Shown here: positions 24,727 to 32,956 of the stretch, one piece after another | Numbering within the stretch: position 1 is the stretch's first letter | How the letters are laid out: each line of letters opens with the position of its first letter | From: Tersicoccus phoenicis | GTDB taxonomy: Bacteria > Actinomycetota > Actinomycetes > Actinomycetales > Micrococcaceae | Direction: 5' to 3' | DNA: 52,985 nt | Assembly (NCBI RefSeq): GCF_001968835.1 | Contig: NZ_MRDE01000018.1 | Location: 1 to 52,985, forward strand | Program-made: the position numbers and the translations under genes | Notes under the pieces: model-generated | Seen by the model: the letters and a program-made list of their open reading frames with translations, nothing else | Database searches by the model: none | Told to the model about the DNA's origin: nothing

Positions 24727-25236
24727 ATGACACCGGATGCCCGCACCGGTAGCGAGGTGTACGGGTTGCTCGCCGACCCCACGCGACGGCGGCTCCTGGC
24801 CGCCTTGCGCGGGCAGGAGCGCTCGGTCGGCGACCTGGTGATCGAGTTGGCGGTGAGCCAGCCGTCCGTCTCCAAGCACCTGCGCACCCTGCGCGAGAGT
24901 GGATTGGTGCGGATGCGCGCCTCCGGGCAGCGCCGTCTCTACTCGCTCCGCCTGGAGCCGCTGCTGGAGGCGGCCCGGTGGCTCGACGAGTTTGCCTCCG
25001 GCACCGCGGCGACGGCCCGGAGCCAGGAGCCGGTGCCGGACGGTGCGCGGCGCCCGAACGAGGCCGGGTCCGCCGGAAGCGACGCCGTCCGGACGGTGCG
25101 GGAGTCGGCGACCGGAGTCGTCGTGGAAGAGGACGGCTCGTCCCCGATCGGCCGGACCGTCGGGAGGGCGGCGGGTCGGGCCGCCGAGATGATCGCGAAC
25201 ATCCCCCGTCTGCGCCGCCGCAACGGCCGGGAATGA
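24727..25236 (+). CDS. ArsR-type winged-helix regulator with a long C-terminal extension
   Basis: About 169 aa. The first 90 residues are an ArsR helix-turn-helix (VYGLLADPTRRRLLAALRGQERSVGDLVIELAVSQPSVSKHLRTLRESGLVRMR). Typical metal-binding cysteines are absent, as in the ligand-independent subgroup of such regulators. Residues 95-169 are charged and probably disordered, ending in a basic segment (PRLRRRNGRE). Its targets are unknown. ATG 24727 is chosen because GGGGAGAGG lies 9 nt upstream; earlier in-frame starts overlap the AcuC end. It follows acuC by 74 nt and may be read from the same transcript. Confidence 0.85.
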   Translation: MTPDARTGSEVYGLLADPTRRRLLAALRGQERSVGDLVIELAVSQPSVSKHLRTLRESGLVRMRASGQRRLYSLRLEPLLEAARWLDEFASGTAATARSQEPVPDGARRPNEAGSAGSDAVRTVRESATGVVVEEDGSSPIGRTVGRAAGRAAEMIANIPRLRRRNGRE

Positions 25237-25432
25237 CTCCGGTCGGCCAGACCGGCGGGGCGAACCGTTGTACGAGGTCCGCGTGTCGTCGCCGCCCATC
25301 TTCCGTGAGAGCGTTAGGCTGCACACTTTCACTTCCGACGCCCCACCCACTAGAGTGGCGAGAAGCACCGTCCCCGGCGTGTCGACACACCCGTGCGCGG
25401 ATTCGATCGTCGGGCGAAAGGGGCAGAGGCAG

Positions 25433-25642
25433 ATGCCGCGAGAGCAGAACGTCACCGACGTGAAGTTCCTGACCGTGGCGGAGGTCGCCGACCTGGCGCG
25501 GGTGTCCCGGATGACGGTATATCGCCTCATCCACGCCGGTGACCTCCCCGCAGTCCAGTTCGGTCGCTCGTATCGGGTGCCCGAATCCGCCGTCACGGAG
25601 CAGTTGCGGTCCGCCGGGCTGCGGAAGGTCGACTCGGCCTGA
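25433..25642 (+). CDS. Excisionase-family helix-turn-helix protein (69 aa)
   Basis: A small MerR-like/excisionase DNA-binding domain: FLTVAEVADLARVSRMTVYRLIHAGDLPAVQFGRSYRVPESAV covers nearly the whole protein. Despite the family name this is a chromosomal gene kept next to proC and bS22 in actinobacteria; a homologue occupies the same place in mycobacteria as I recall. No integrase is nearby, so no prophage is implied. ATG 25433 has a GGGGCAGAGG ribosome site. A TAGGCT hexamer at 25315-25320 could be its -10, giving a leader of over 100 nt. Confidence 0.85.
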   Translation: MPREQNVTDVKFLTVAEVADLARVSRMTVYRLIHAGDLPAVQFGRSYRVPESAVTEQLRSAGLRKVDSA

Positions 25643-25812
25643 CCGGCTTGTGACCACCACCGGGCCGAGGGTCCGACGGGTAGGACGACTAGGACGACGG
25701 CCCGGAGCGGCGATGCGGGTACCCTTGGAAGGAACTGTCGGCGAGCCACGGCGTGCGAGAGCGCCCGGAGAGGCTGCCGCACCGTCACATACAGCGAATG
25801 AGTGGAGGACTC

Positions 25813-25911
25813 GTGGGTTCAGTCATCAAGAAGCGCCGGAAGCGGATGGCGAAGAAGAAGCACCGCAAGCTGCTGCGCAAGACTCGTCACCAGCGTCGCA
25901 ACAAGAAGTAG
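25813..25911 (+). CDS. Small ribosomal subunit protein bS22 (AURKAIP1/COX24-domain, 32 aa)
   Basis: A 32-codon gene. The product starts GSVIKKRRKRMAKKKH after the initiator and ends RRNKK; more than half of its residues are Lys or Arg. This is the actinobacterial bS22 protein, which binds rRNA near the decoding centre in mycobacterial ribosomes. GTG 25813 follows GGAGG (25804-25808). A strong hairpin terminator comes 5 nt after the stop. Length and sequence match family members closely. Confidence 0.93.
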   Translation: MGSVIKKRRKRMAKKKHRKLLRKTRHQRRNKK

Positions 25912-25915
25912 GCGT

Positions 25916-25957
25916 CGAGCGCCGGCCCCGGATCCGGTGGGCCGGCGCTCGCTGTTT
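25916..25957 (+). terminator. Rho-independent-like terminator after bS22
   Basis: CGAGCGCCGGCCC (25916-25928) pairs perfectly with GGGCCGGCGCTCG (25939-25951): a 13-bp stem with a 10-nt loop, followed after CTG by a short TTT. It directly follows the bS22 stop. Confidence 0.75.
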
Positions 25958-26008
25958 CAGTGTCGGCCCGGCCGCCGTCGTGGTCGAGGCCCCGACCCAG
26001 GAGCTCAG

Positions 26009-26269
26009 ATGTCCACGTCGTCCGTTGCCGCGCCCCTCGTGGTCCTGCTCACACGTCCGGGCTGTCACCTGTGCGAGGCCGCACGGCAGGTCGTCGCGGA
26101 CGTGACCGGTTCCATGGGACTGGACTGGACCGAGCGGTCCATCGACGGGAACGACGAACTGACCGCTCGCTTCGGCGAGGAGATCCCGGTCGTGCTGGTG
26201 GACGGGGTCCAGCGTGACTTCTGGCGGATCGACCCCGACCGGCTCCGACGGCTCCTCGCCCGGTGCTGA
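26009..26269 (+). CDS. Glutaredoxin-like thiol-disulfide protein
   Basis: An 86-aa thioredoxin-fold protein with the active-site motif RPGCHLCEAA (Cys19, Cys22) and the cis-Pro region EIPVVLVDG, typical of the short DUF836/glutaredoxin-like proteins of actinobacteria. Likely a cytoplasmic redox protein; its partner is unknown. ATG 26009 follows AGGAG with 5-nt spacing. It lies 57 nt beyond the bS22 terminator and converges on the repeat-rich membrane protein gene. Confidence 0.88.
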   Translation: MSTSSVAAPLVVLLTRPGCHLCEAARQVVADVTGSMGLDWTERSIDGNDELTARFGEEIPVVLVDGVQRDFWRIDPDRLRRLLARC

Positions 26270-26275
26270 TGCGGC

Positions 26276-27097
26276 TCAGCGTCCCCACGGTGTGACGGCC
26301 GGAGCCTTCCGGAACCACGGTCGGGCCGGGCGCAGCCACAGCAGAACGACGCCGGCGATTCCGACGACCGTGGCCAGACCGCCGAGGTTGAAGCCCAGGA
26401 AAACGAGCGAGAGTGCGGCGAGCACGGTGCCCAGGATCCGGGCCCAGTTCTTGCCCCGGCGCACGAAGACGACGACGAGGACATAAAGCACCAGGGCGAT
26501 GAGGCCGCCCACCAGTAGCATCGCCCGGCCTGTGCCGGCGAGTTGTGCCACGCTGATGCCCTGCGTGTTCTGGCCGGTCTGCCGCAGGGCCTGTTCGATG
26601 TAGTTCTGTCCCTGCGGCGAGCCGATGAAGATGGCCTGCATGACGGTGTAGATCATGGCCAGCAGAGCTCCGAGCGCGATCAGCCACGAGCCGATGTTCA
26701 CTTCGCGGGGCATCGTGGCAGGCCGGGACGAATCGGGTCCCCAGGCGTTCCGCCCGGGCCCGGACGAGAAGGGGGGCTGCCCGTACGCCGGGTACTGCTG
26801 ACCGTAGGCCGGGTACTGGCCGCCCTGGTCCTGCTGACCGTAGGAGGGGTTCGGTCCGAAGTCGGAGTTCTGCCCGTACGCTGGGTACTGCTGACCGTAG
26901 GCGGGGTACTGACCGCCCTGGTCCTGCCGCCCGTAGGACGGGTTCGGTCCCAAGTCGGAGTTCTGCCCGTACGAGGACGACTGACCTTCACCGTACGCTT
27001 GCTGGCCGGACCACGACTGGTCGTGACCGGGGTACTGCTGACCGTTGCCGTCCTCCGGTCGGGGAGTGCCCGGCTCACCCGGGTTGGCGTTGCTCAT
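26276..27097 (-). CDS. Membrane protein with a Tyr/Gly/Gln-rich repetitive N terminus
   Basis: About 273 aa. Residues 1-130 are low-complexity, rich in Gly, Gln, Tyr, Pro and Asn, and include two consecutive 31-residue repeats starting YGQNSDLGP and YGQNSDFGP (residues 43-104). The C-terminal half has four predicted membrane helices (around IGSWLIALGALLAMIYTV, AMLLVGGLIALVLYVLVVVFV, ILGTVLAALSLVFLGFNL and ATVVGIAGVVLLWL). Such proteins are common in actinobacteria but have no known function that I can name; the disordered N terminus is probably cytoplasmic. ATG 27097 follows AGGAG by 8 nt. Confidence 0.78.
   Translation of the reverse strand: MSNANPGEPGTPRPEDGNGQQYPGHDQSWSGQQAYGEGQSSSYGQNSDLGPNPSYGRQDQGGQYPAYGQQYPAYGQNSDFGPNPSYGQQDQGGQYPAYGQQYPAYGQPPFSSGPGRNAWGPDSSRPATMPREVNIGSWLIALGALLAMIYTVMQAIFIGSPQGQNYIEQALRQTGQNTQGISVAQLAGTGRAMLLVGGLIALVLYVLVVVFVRRGKNWARILGTVLAALSLVFLGFNLGGLATVVGIAGVVLLWLRPARPWFRKAPAVTPWGR
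26786..26971 (-). repeat. 93-bp direct tandem repeat (2 copies) inside the repetitive membrane protein gene
   Basis: Two adjacent 93-bp units encode 31 residues each (YGQNSDxGPNPSYGxQDQGG followed by QYPAYGQQYPA). They differ at only two residues, L to F and R to Q. The near identity indicates recent duplication or gene conversion. Confidence 0.88.
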
Positions 27098-27176
27098 CGA
27101 ACCAGCTCCTGATCTCGGCCGTCGTTCCGGGCAGCCGGCCGTCTGGCGAGTGATCACCCGGATCGGGAAACGCAGC

Positions 27177-27214
27177 AGGGTTGCAGCACGTCACTGGGGA
27201 CGTACCGCAACCCT
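27177..27214 (-). terminator. Two-tier hairpin downstream of yceI-like gene
   Basis: AGGGTTGC (27177-27184) pairs with GCAACCCT (27207-27214), with an inner ACGTC/GACGT stem. It lies 37 nt beyond the YceI stop on the minus strand. No T-tract follows, so terminator function is only probable. Confidence 0.45.
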
Positions 27215-27250
27215 ACCGTGAAGTGCGTCCGTCGGAACGGTGACGCGAGG

Positions 27251-27814
27251 TCAGGCCGCCTGGGGGGCGGTGTACTCGACGTCGAGGTCGATGGTGACCT
27301 TGTCGCTCACCATCACCCCGCCGGCCTCGAGGGCGGCGTTCCAGGTGATACCGAAGGCCTTGCGGCTGATCGAGGTGGAAGCGGTGACGCCGGTGCGGGT
27401 TATCCCGAACGGGTCGGTGGCCACTCCGCTGAGCTCACCGGTCAGGGTGACCTCCTGGGTGGTGCCGCGGATGGTCAGCTCGCCGGTGATGGTGAGATCG
27501 TCCTGCGTGCCGGACACCGAAGTCGAGCGGAACGACATGGTCGGGAAGTTCTCCGCGTCGAAGAAGTCCGTGCCACGAACGTGCCCGTCGCGGTTCTCGT
27601 CCTTGGAGTTCACGCTCGCGACGTCGATGTCGGCGACGACGACGCTCTGCTCGAGGGTCTCGCCCACGGTCAGGGTCGAGGTGAAAGAGTCGAAGGTGCC
27701 GCGCACCTTGCTGATGCCGGCGTGCCGCACCGACCATGCGACATGGCTGTGCGACACGTCGGCGGTCCACACGCCCTGGGTGAGTCCGTTGATCTGCTCG
27801 ATGGAGGTCGTCAT
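27251..27814 (-). CDS. YceI-family lipid-binding-like protein
   Basis: A 187-aa lipocalin-like barrel: GVWTADVSHSHVAWSVRHAGISKVRGTFDSFTSTL at the start and DFFDAENFPTMSFRSTSV, TITGELTIRGTTQEVTL are hallmark stretches of the YceI family, which binds polyisoprenoid or fatty ligands. No signal peptide is present, so this version is cytoplasmic, as usual in actinobacteria. ATG 27814 is preceded by GGGAAGGA; the longer frame upstream is unlikely. The ligand is unknown. Confidence 0.92.
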   Translation of the reverse strand: MTTSIEQINGLTQGVWTADVSHSHVAWSVRHAGISKVRGTFDSFTSTLTVGETLEQSVVVADIDVASVNSKDENRDGHVRGTDFFDAENFPTMSFRSTSVSGTQDDLTITGELTIRGTTQEVTLTGELSGVATDPFGITRTGVTASTSISRKAFGITWNAALEAGGVMVSDKVTIDLDVEYTAPQAA

Positions 27815-27935
27815 GATCTGAATCCTTCCCGGCAGGACGGCCTGCCGTGTTCCGATGCTGGGGAAAATCAGTTGAAAGCTCAACTGTCCGCGTCAACGGG
27901 CGGTCCTCGGAATCTATTCCCATCCCGGGGTCTGC

Positions 27936-27941
27936 CAGACT
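27936..27941 (+). promoter_or_regulatory. -10 element CAGACT for leaderless histidine phosphatase gene
   Basis: CAGACT ends 7 nt before ATG 27949, where no ribosome-binding sequence is visible. It is probably the promoter of the whole cytochrome c maturation cluster. Confidence 0.45.
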
Positions 27942-27948
27942 GGGACGC

Positions 27949-28605
27949 ATGCCCACGGTTCATCTGCTTCGCCACGGTGAGGTGCACAACCCCGCTCACG
28001 TGCTCTACGGCCGGCTCGACGGGTACGGACTCTCCGAGCTTGGCCGGCGGATGGCCACCACGGTCGCCGAATACTTCGGCCAGCGTGCCGCCGACGGCGC
28101 GGAGGTCGTCGTCCTGAAGGCGTCTCCCTTGCTGCGCGCGCAGCAGACCGCCGCGCCGCTGGGTGCAGCGCTCGGTCTGCCGATCGCCACGGAGGGGCGC
28201 ATCATCGAGGCGGAGAACCACTTCGAAGGGTTGCGGATGACCCGCGCGGAGTTGCGCAAGCCGAAGCACTGGCCCTTTCTGGTCAACCCGCTGCGGCCAA
28301 GCTGGGGAGAGCCCTACCGGAGGCAGGTGGCGCGCGTGGTCGCGGCCGTACACACCGCCCGGGCCGAGGCCGAGGCGGCAGGCGGTGCCGGCGCCGAGGC
28401 CGTCATGGTCAGCCACCAGCTGCCGATCTGGGTCACCCGGCTCAGCGCGGAGCAACGGCCGCTCTGGCACGATCCGCGGTCCCGCGAATGCGCTCTCGCC
28501 TCGGTGACGAGCTTCCACTTCGAAGGTACGGAGCTGACCGGCGTCGATTACCAGGAACCCGCCGGTGCGCTGCTCTCAGGCGCCGATCAGCTTCCGGGAG
28601 CATAG
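27949..28605 (+). CDS. Histidine phosphatase (phosphoglycerate mutase) superfamily protein
   Basis: About 218 aa. It begins MPTVHLLRHGEVHNP with the catalytic RHG histidine; the second-half motif is MVSHQLPIWV, where the usual SHG is replaced by SHQ. SPLLRAQQTAAPL supplies the conserved Arg. In mycobacteria a homologue heads the same cytochrome c maturation cluster, so co-expression is conserved even though its substrate is unknown. It lies 6 nt before the TlpA-like gene. The start is ATG 27949, leaderless. Confidence 0.9.
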   Translation: MPTVHLLRHGEVHNPAHVLYGRLDGYGLSELGRRMATTVAEYFGQRAADGAEVVVLKASPLLRAQQTAAPLGAALGLPIATEGRIIEAENHFEGLRMTRAELRKPKHWPFLVNPLRPSWGEPYRRQVARVVAAVHTARAEAEAAGGAGAEAVMVSHQLPIWVTRLSAEQRPLWHDPRSRECALASVTSFHFEGTELTGVDYQEPAGALLSGADQLPGA

Positions 28606-28611
28606 TCCGCT

Positions 28612-29229
28612 GTGATGTTCTCGCTCAGCTCTCGGCGACATGCCCGCGCACGCGCGGTCGCCGCCGTCTCGCTCCTGCTGCTGGCCGCTCCCGTGCTCGC
28701 CGGCTGTACCGCCAGTGACAGCCTGGCCCAGCAGGCGCGAGCCGGGGACGGGAAGAACTACATCGCCGGGGACGGGTCCGTGCAGGAGTACACCGCTGGC
28801 AACCGCGGCAATCCTGTCTCGTTCAGTTCCAAGCTGTTCAACGGCGAGACGGTCGATGCCGCGAGCTTCAGGGGGAAAGTCACGGTGTTGAACTTCTGGT
28901 ACGCCGGTTGCCCGCCGTGCCGGGCGGAGGCAAAGGACCTGGAGTCGCTGTACCAGCAGTTCAAGCCCACCGGCACCCAGTTCTACGGGGTCAACGTGCG
29001 GGACGACGCGCCCACCGCTGCCGCGTTCGAGCGGACCTTCGGCACCACCTATCCGTCCTTCGAGGACCGCAACGGTACTGTGCTGCTGGCGATGGCACAG
29101 TACGTGCCGCCGCAGTCCGTGCCGACCACTATCGTGCTGGACAAGCAGGGTCGGGTCAGTGCCCGCATCCTCGGTCGGTTGGACAAGGGCACGCTGAAGT
29201 CCTTGATCCAGTCCGCGCAACAGTCGTGA
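28612..29229 (+). CDS. TlpA/ResA-like thiol-disulfide lipoprotein
   Basis: A 205-aa secreted thioredoxin-fold protein. The signal sequence ends in a lipobox, APVLAGC, giving lipid-modified Cys32. The redox motif is WYAGCPPCRAEA (Cys100/Cys103) and the cis-Pro loop is QSVPTTIVLD. It should keep apocytochrome c CXXCH cysteines reduced outside the membrane, taking electrons from CcdA, the next gene. GTG 28612 and ATG 28615 are adjacent possible starts; GGGAG at 28596-28600 is the likely ribosome site. Its stop overlaps the ccdA start. Confidence 0.92.
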   Translation: MMFSLSSRRHARARAVAAVSLLLLAAPVLAGCTASDSLAQQARAGDGKNYIAGDGSVQEYTAGNRGNPVSFSSKLFNGETVDAASFRGKVTVLNFWYAGCPPCRAEAKDLESLYQQFKPTGTQFYGVNVRDDAPTAAAFERTFGTTYPSFEDRNGTVLLAMAQYVPPQSVPTTIVLDKQGRVSARILGRLDKGTLKSLIQSAQQS

Positions 29230-30014
29230 CCGCCGCCGCTGTGGGGTCCGTGGGCATTGCCATGGCGGCCAACTCCTTCGCCGAGACGGCGTTGGGCGGG
29301 TCGATGCTGGTGGCCGTGCCGGTCGCGATGCTCGCGGGGCTCGTCTCCTTCGCGTCGCCCTGCGTGCTGCCGCTGGTTCCCGGTTATCTCGGCTACGTCA
29401 CCGGCTTGACGGGTGCCGACCTGCAGGAGCGCCATCGCGGCCGGGTGCTGGCCGGTGTCGGCCTGTTCGTGCTCGGCTTCTCGATCGTCTTCATGCTGAT
29501 CGGTGCCGTCTTCGGGCAGGCCGGCGCGTGGTTGAAGGGCGCTCCCTGGGTGTCCCAGGTGCTCGGCCTGGTCGTCATCGTGATGGGTGTCGTCTTCCTG
29601 GGCGGCCTGTCCCGGCTGCAGGGCGAGCGGCGGATCCACGCCCGCCCGCCCGCCGGACTGTGGGGCGCACCTGTGCTCGGGCTGACGTTCGCGCTCGGAT
29701 GGGCGCCGTGCATCGGCCCGACCTTCGCGGCCGTCCAGGCCCTGTCCTTCTCCACCGGCGCCGGCGCAGTCCGCGGTGCCTGGTTGACGTTCTTCTACTG
29801 CCTGGGCCTCGGCGTCCCGTTCCTGGTCATCGCGCTGGCCCTGCGGCGCAGCGCGGACGCGCTCGCCGCGCTGCGCCGACACCGGCTGGCTCTCCAGCGG
29901 GCCGGCGGGGGCATGCTGATCGCTGTCGGCCTGTTGATGGTCTCAGGCGTGTGGAACGTCTGGGTGGCCGCGCTGCAGGCCTGGTTCTCCAGCTCGGTGA
30001 GGTTGCCGATTTGA
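29226..30014 (+). CDS. ccdA: Cytochrome c biogenesis protein CcdA
   Basis: About 262 aa with six membrane helices. The two redox cysteines sit in the family contexts FASPCVLPLVPGY and LGWAPCIGPTF. CcdA carries reducing equivalents from cytoplasmic thioredoxin to the external TlpA/ResA protein. GTG 29226 overlaps the upstream stop (GTGA); ATG 29262 would give an N terminus closer to typical family length and cannot be excluded. The stop overlaps the ResB start codon. Confidence 0.93.
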   Translation: MTAAAVGSVGIAMAANSFAETALGGSMLVAVPVAMLAGLVSFASPCVLPLVPGYLGYVTGLTGADLQERHRGRVLAGVGLFVLGFSIVFMLIGAVFGQAGAWLKGAPWVSQVLGLVVIVMGVVFLGGLSRLQGERRIHARPPAGLWGAPVLGLTFALGWAPCIGPTFAAVQALSFSTGAGAVRGAWLTFFYCLGLGVPFLVIALALRRSADALAALRRHRLALQRAGGGMLIAVGLLMVSGVWNVWVAALQAWFSSSVRLPI

Positions 30015-31741
30015 CACCGCAGAAGACCGATCCCGCCGCCGTCGACCCCGGCTCCGCTCCTGCCCCCGGCCCCACCGCGGCGGGGGGGAAGGGTCGGCGC
30101 CGTCGCCAGGACGGTCCCGCACTGCCGCGGCTCGGCTTCGTCGGTACGCTCCGCTGGGCGTGGCGGCAGCTGACCAGTATGCGGGTGGCCCTGCTGCTGC
30201 TGCTGCTGCTCGCGGTCGCCGCCGTGCCCGGTTCCCTGTTCCCGCAGCGGCCGTCGAACCCGGCCACCGTCACCCAGTTCCTGAAGAACAACCCCGCCAT
30301 GGGTCCGTGGCTGGACCGGTTCCAGTTCTTCGACGTGTACGCGTCGGTGTGGTTCTCCTCGATCTACCTCCTGCTGTTCATCTCGCTCATCGGGTGCGTG
30401 GTGCCACGGATACTGGCGCACGTGAAGGCGCTGCGCCAGCCACCGCCGAAGACCCCCCGCCGGCTGTCCCGGTTGCCGCAGTACGGCACGCTCGTGGTTC
30501 CGGCCGCGGTGGAAGCCGACGTGGCTGACGTCGCACGGCGGGCCGGCGCTGTGCTCAAGCGTCGCGGTTACCGGGTGCGGCTGCAGGACCTGGACGGGGA
30601 GCGGCCGTCCGCCGCGGCGGAACGCGGCTACTTGCGGGAGACCGGCAACCTCTTGTTCCACACCGCCCTGATCGGTGTGCTCGTCTCCGTCGCCGTCGGC
30701 GGTCTGTTCGGCTATCGCGGTCAGCGGACCCTCGTCGAGGGGGACAGCTTCGTCAACACACTGATCGGTTACGACGCGTTCACCCCGGGCGCGAACTTCA
30801 CCGCCAGCAACCTGGACCCGTTCTCCGTCCGGCTGGACAAGTTCAACGTCACGTTCGACCGCCAGTCCCGCAAGTACGGGCAGCCCATCGACTTCACCGC
30901 CAACCTGACCACCCGAGAGACGCCGACATCGGCGCCGAAGCGGCAGGATCTGAAGGTCAACGCCCCGATCACGCTGGGCAACAGCGGCATCTTCCTGGTC
31001 GGGAACGGGTACGCACCGGTGGTGACCGTCCGTGACGGCGAGGGCAAGGTGGCGTGGAGCGGCCCCGTGGTGAGCACCCCCACCGACGGGATGTTCACGT
31101 CGACGTTCGTGCTCAAGGTGCCCGACGCGAAGCCCGAACAACTGTCCTTCGTCGGCTTCTTCCTGCCCACGGCGGTGGCCGGCGAGGACAAGGTCGCCTT
31201 CTCTGCCGATCCCGACCCGTTGCTGCCCCAGCTGAACCTGAACTCGTACAAGGGCGACCTGGGACTCGACAACGGGGTACCGGCCTCTGTCTTCGCACTC
31301 GACACGTCGAAGCTCACCCAGCTCAACGGACGGACCAAGCCGGCCGGTGGCATCGTGCTGGACCGGAGTCGGCCCACCCAGCAACTGCCGGACGGCCTCG
31401 GGTCGATCACCTTCGACGGGGTCAAGCGGTTCATCGCGATCGACGTGCGGCACGACCCCGGCTCGATCGGGGCGCTGGTGTTCTCCAGTGCCGCCCTCCT
31501 CGGTCTGATCGGGTCCTTGTTCGTCCCACGACGGCGAGCGTGGGTGCGGGCCGGCCGGGCCGCGGACGGCCGGGTGATGGTCGAGTACGGACTGCTCGCC
31601 CGCGGTGAGGACCACCGGCTCGAGGGAGCGCGGAACGCTCTCGGCCGGGCGCTCGACGACGAGCTGGTGGCCGATCGGAGCGTGAACGGCAACAATGAGG
31701 TCGGCGGTAACGCCGGCGCCGACCGCGGAACAGGACTGTGA
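30011..31741 (+). CDS. Cytochrome c biogenesis protein ResB (Ccs1), TTG start
   Basis: About 576 aa. Membrane segments occur near residues 60-75, 115-135 and 215-235, followed by a large external domain and a final helix (IGALVFSSAALLGLIGSLFV). Characteristic stretches are LTSMRVALLLLLLLAVAAVPGSLFPQR, FFDVYASVWFSSIYLLLFISLIGCVVPR and LLFHTALIGVLVSVAVGGLFGYRGQRTL. It forms the system II haem lyase with CcsB. TTG 30011 is the only in-frame start near the CcdA stop; GGTGAGG lies 8 nt upstream and the codon overlaps the CcdA TGA, so coupled initiation at TTG is likely. Confidence 0.92.
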   Translation: MTPQKTDPAAVDPGSAPAPGPTAAGGKGRRRRQDGPALPRLGFVGTLRWAWRQLTSMRVALLLLLLLAVAAVPGSLFPQRPSNPATVTQFLKNNPAMGPWLDRFQFFDVYASVWFSSIYLLLFISLIGCVVPRILAHVKALRQPPPKTPRRLSRLPQYGTLVVPAAVEADVADVARRAGAVLKRRGYRVRLQDLDGERPSAAAERGYLRETGNLLFHTALIGVLVSVAVGGLFGYRGQRTLVEGDSFVNTLIGYDAFTPGANFTASNLDPFSVRLDKFNVTFDRQSRKYGQPIDFTANLTTRETPTSAPKRQDLKVNAPITLGNSGIFLVGNGYAPVVTVRDGEGKVAWSGPVVSTPTDGMFTSTFVLKVPDAKPEQLSFVGFFLPTAVAGEDKVAFSADPDPLLPQLNLNSYKGDLGLDNGVPASVFALDTSKLTQLNGRTKPAGGIVLDRSRPTQQLPDGLGSITFDGVKRFIAIDVRHDPGSIGALVFSSAALLGLIGSLFVPRRRAWVRAGRAADGRVMVEYGLLARGEDHRLEGARNALGRALDDELVADRSVNGNNEVGGNAGADRGTGL

Positions 31742-32808
31742 TGGGAATCAACGAGACTCTCGGCCAGTACAGCGAGCTGCTGATGCTCTCCGCTGCGTTC
31801 GTCTACCTGGTGGCCTTCGTGGCCTTCGCCTGGGACATGGCGGTGAGCTCGAAGACGTTGCGCGCCGTCGACGCGCGCGCGGCCGCCGCTGCCGCCGCGA
31901 ACCGACCCGAAGCGCGCGTTCCCGCCATGGTCGGCGGCGCGGCGGGGTCCGGCGAGCGACCTCTGAATCCGGCTCGTACCGGTCCCGACGGCCTGGTGCA
32001 GGCCGCGGCGGCGTCTCGCGAGGACGATCTGCGATACACCGCGGTACGGCGCCGGGCGGCTCGCATCGGTGTCGCTCTGACCACCGTGGCGTTCGTCATC
32101 CACGCCGCCGCCGTGGTCACCCGCGGCATCGCGGCGACCCGGGTGCCGTGGGGCAACATGTACGAATTCGCCACCACCGGTGCTTTGCTCGTCGCGGGCG
32201 TCTTCCTGGCAACGCTGATCCGGCGGGACCTGCGCTTCCTCGGGACCTTCGTCGTCGGCTTGGTGCTGATCATGCTGTGCGCGGCCACGATCTCGTTCCG
32301 CACTCCGGTGGCGCAGCTGATTCCTGCTCTGCAGAGCTACTGGCTGGTCATCCACGTCTCCGTGGCGGTCTTCTCCTCGGCGTTGTTCACGCTCTCCTTC
32401 AGCATGAGCGTCCTGCAACTCCTGCAGTCGCGCCGGGAGGCCGCGATCGCAGCCGGCCGGTCACCGCGTCTGTCCACGTTCCTCGGCCGGGTGCCGTCCG
32501 CGTTGACGCTGGAGAACGTCTCGTACCGGATCAACGCCGTCGGCTTCGTGTTCTGGACGTTCACCCTGATGGCGGGGGCGATCTGGGCCGAGAGCGCATG
32601 GGGCCGCTACTGGGGTTGGGACCCCAAGGAGGTGTGGACGTTCATCATCTGGGTGGTGTACGCCGGTTACCTGCATGCTCGGGCGACCCGGGGCTGGACG
32701 GGGACGCGTGCCGCTTGGCTGTCCATCGTCGGCTACTTGTGCGTGATCGTGAACTTCACAGTGGTCAATACCGTGATCAACGGGTTGCACTCCTACTCGG
32801 GCGTCTGA
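31741..32808 (+). CDS. Cytochrome c biogenesis protein CcsB/CcsA (haem export/ligation)
   Basis: About 355 aa, eight predicted membrane helices. The haem-binding tryptophan-rich motif RYWGWDPKEVWTF, flanked by conserved histidines (FVIHAAAVV, LVIHVSVAVF and NGLHSYSG), identifies the CcsA family. With ResB it moves haem across the membrane and attaches it to apocytochrome c. ATG 31741 overlaps the ResB stop (TGATG); GTG 31738 is adjacent. Last gene of the operon. A charged insert near residues 50-95 is longer than usual. Confidence 0.94.
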   Translation: MGINETLGQYSELLMLSAAFVYLVAFVAFAWDMAVSSKTLRAVDARAAAAAAANRPEARVPAMVGGAAGSGERPLNPARTGPDGLVQAAAASREDDLRYTAVRRRAARIGVALTTVAFVIHAAAVVTRGIAATRVPWGNMYEFATTGALLVAGVFLATLIRRDLRFLGTFVVGLVLIMLCAATISFRTPVAQLIPALQSYWLVIHVSVAVFSSALFTLSFSMSVLQLLQSRREAAIAAGRSPRLSTFLGRVPSALTLENVSYRINAVGFVFWTFTLMAGAIWAESAWGRYWGWDPKEVWTFIIWVVYAGYLHARATRGWTGTRAAWLSIVGYLCVIVNFTVVNTVINGLHSYSGV

Positions 32809-32956
32809 GGTGTCACGGCGTGTGAGACTCACCGGGTTCCGACCGCCCCGGTCAGGGGACTGTGCCAGGTTCGGACCGGTGCCCGGTTCCGGGCCATGAT
32901 GCAAGTTCCGACTCGACCGGGCGGGCGAGCCTCCGCGGTGTGGCAGGGACCGGCCG

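Noticed and set aside
25433-25642. Excisionase-type protein as a sign of a prophage or integrative element
   Set aside because: No integrase or attachment site is near, and the gene is a conserved chromosomal neighbour of proC and bS22 in actinobacteria.
25681-25700. TAGGACGAC direct repeat upstream of bS22
   Set aside because: Only two short adjacent copies; not enough to propose an operator.
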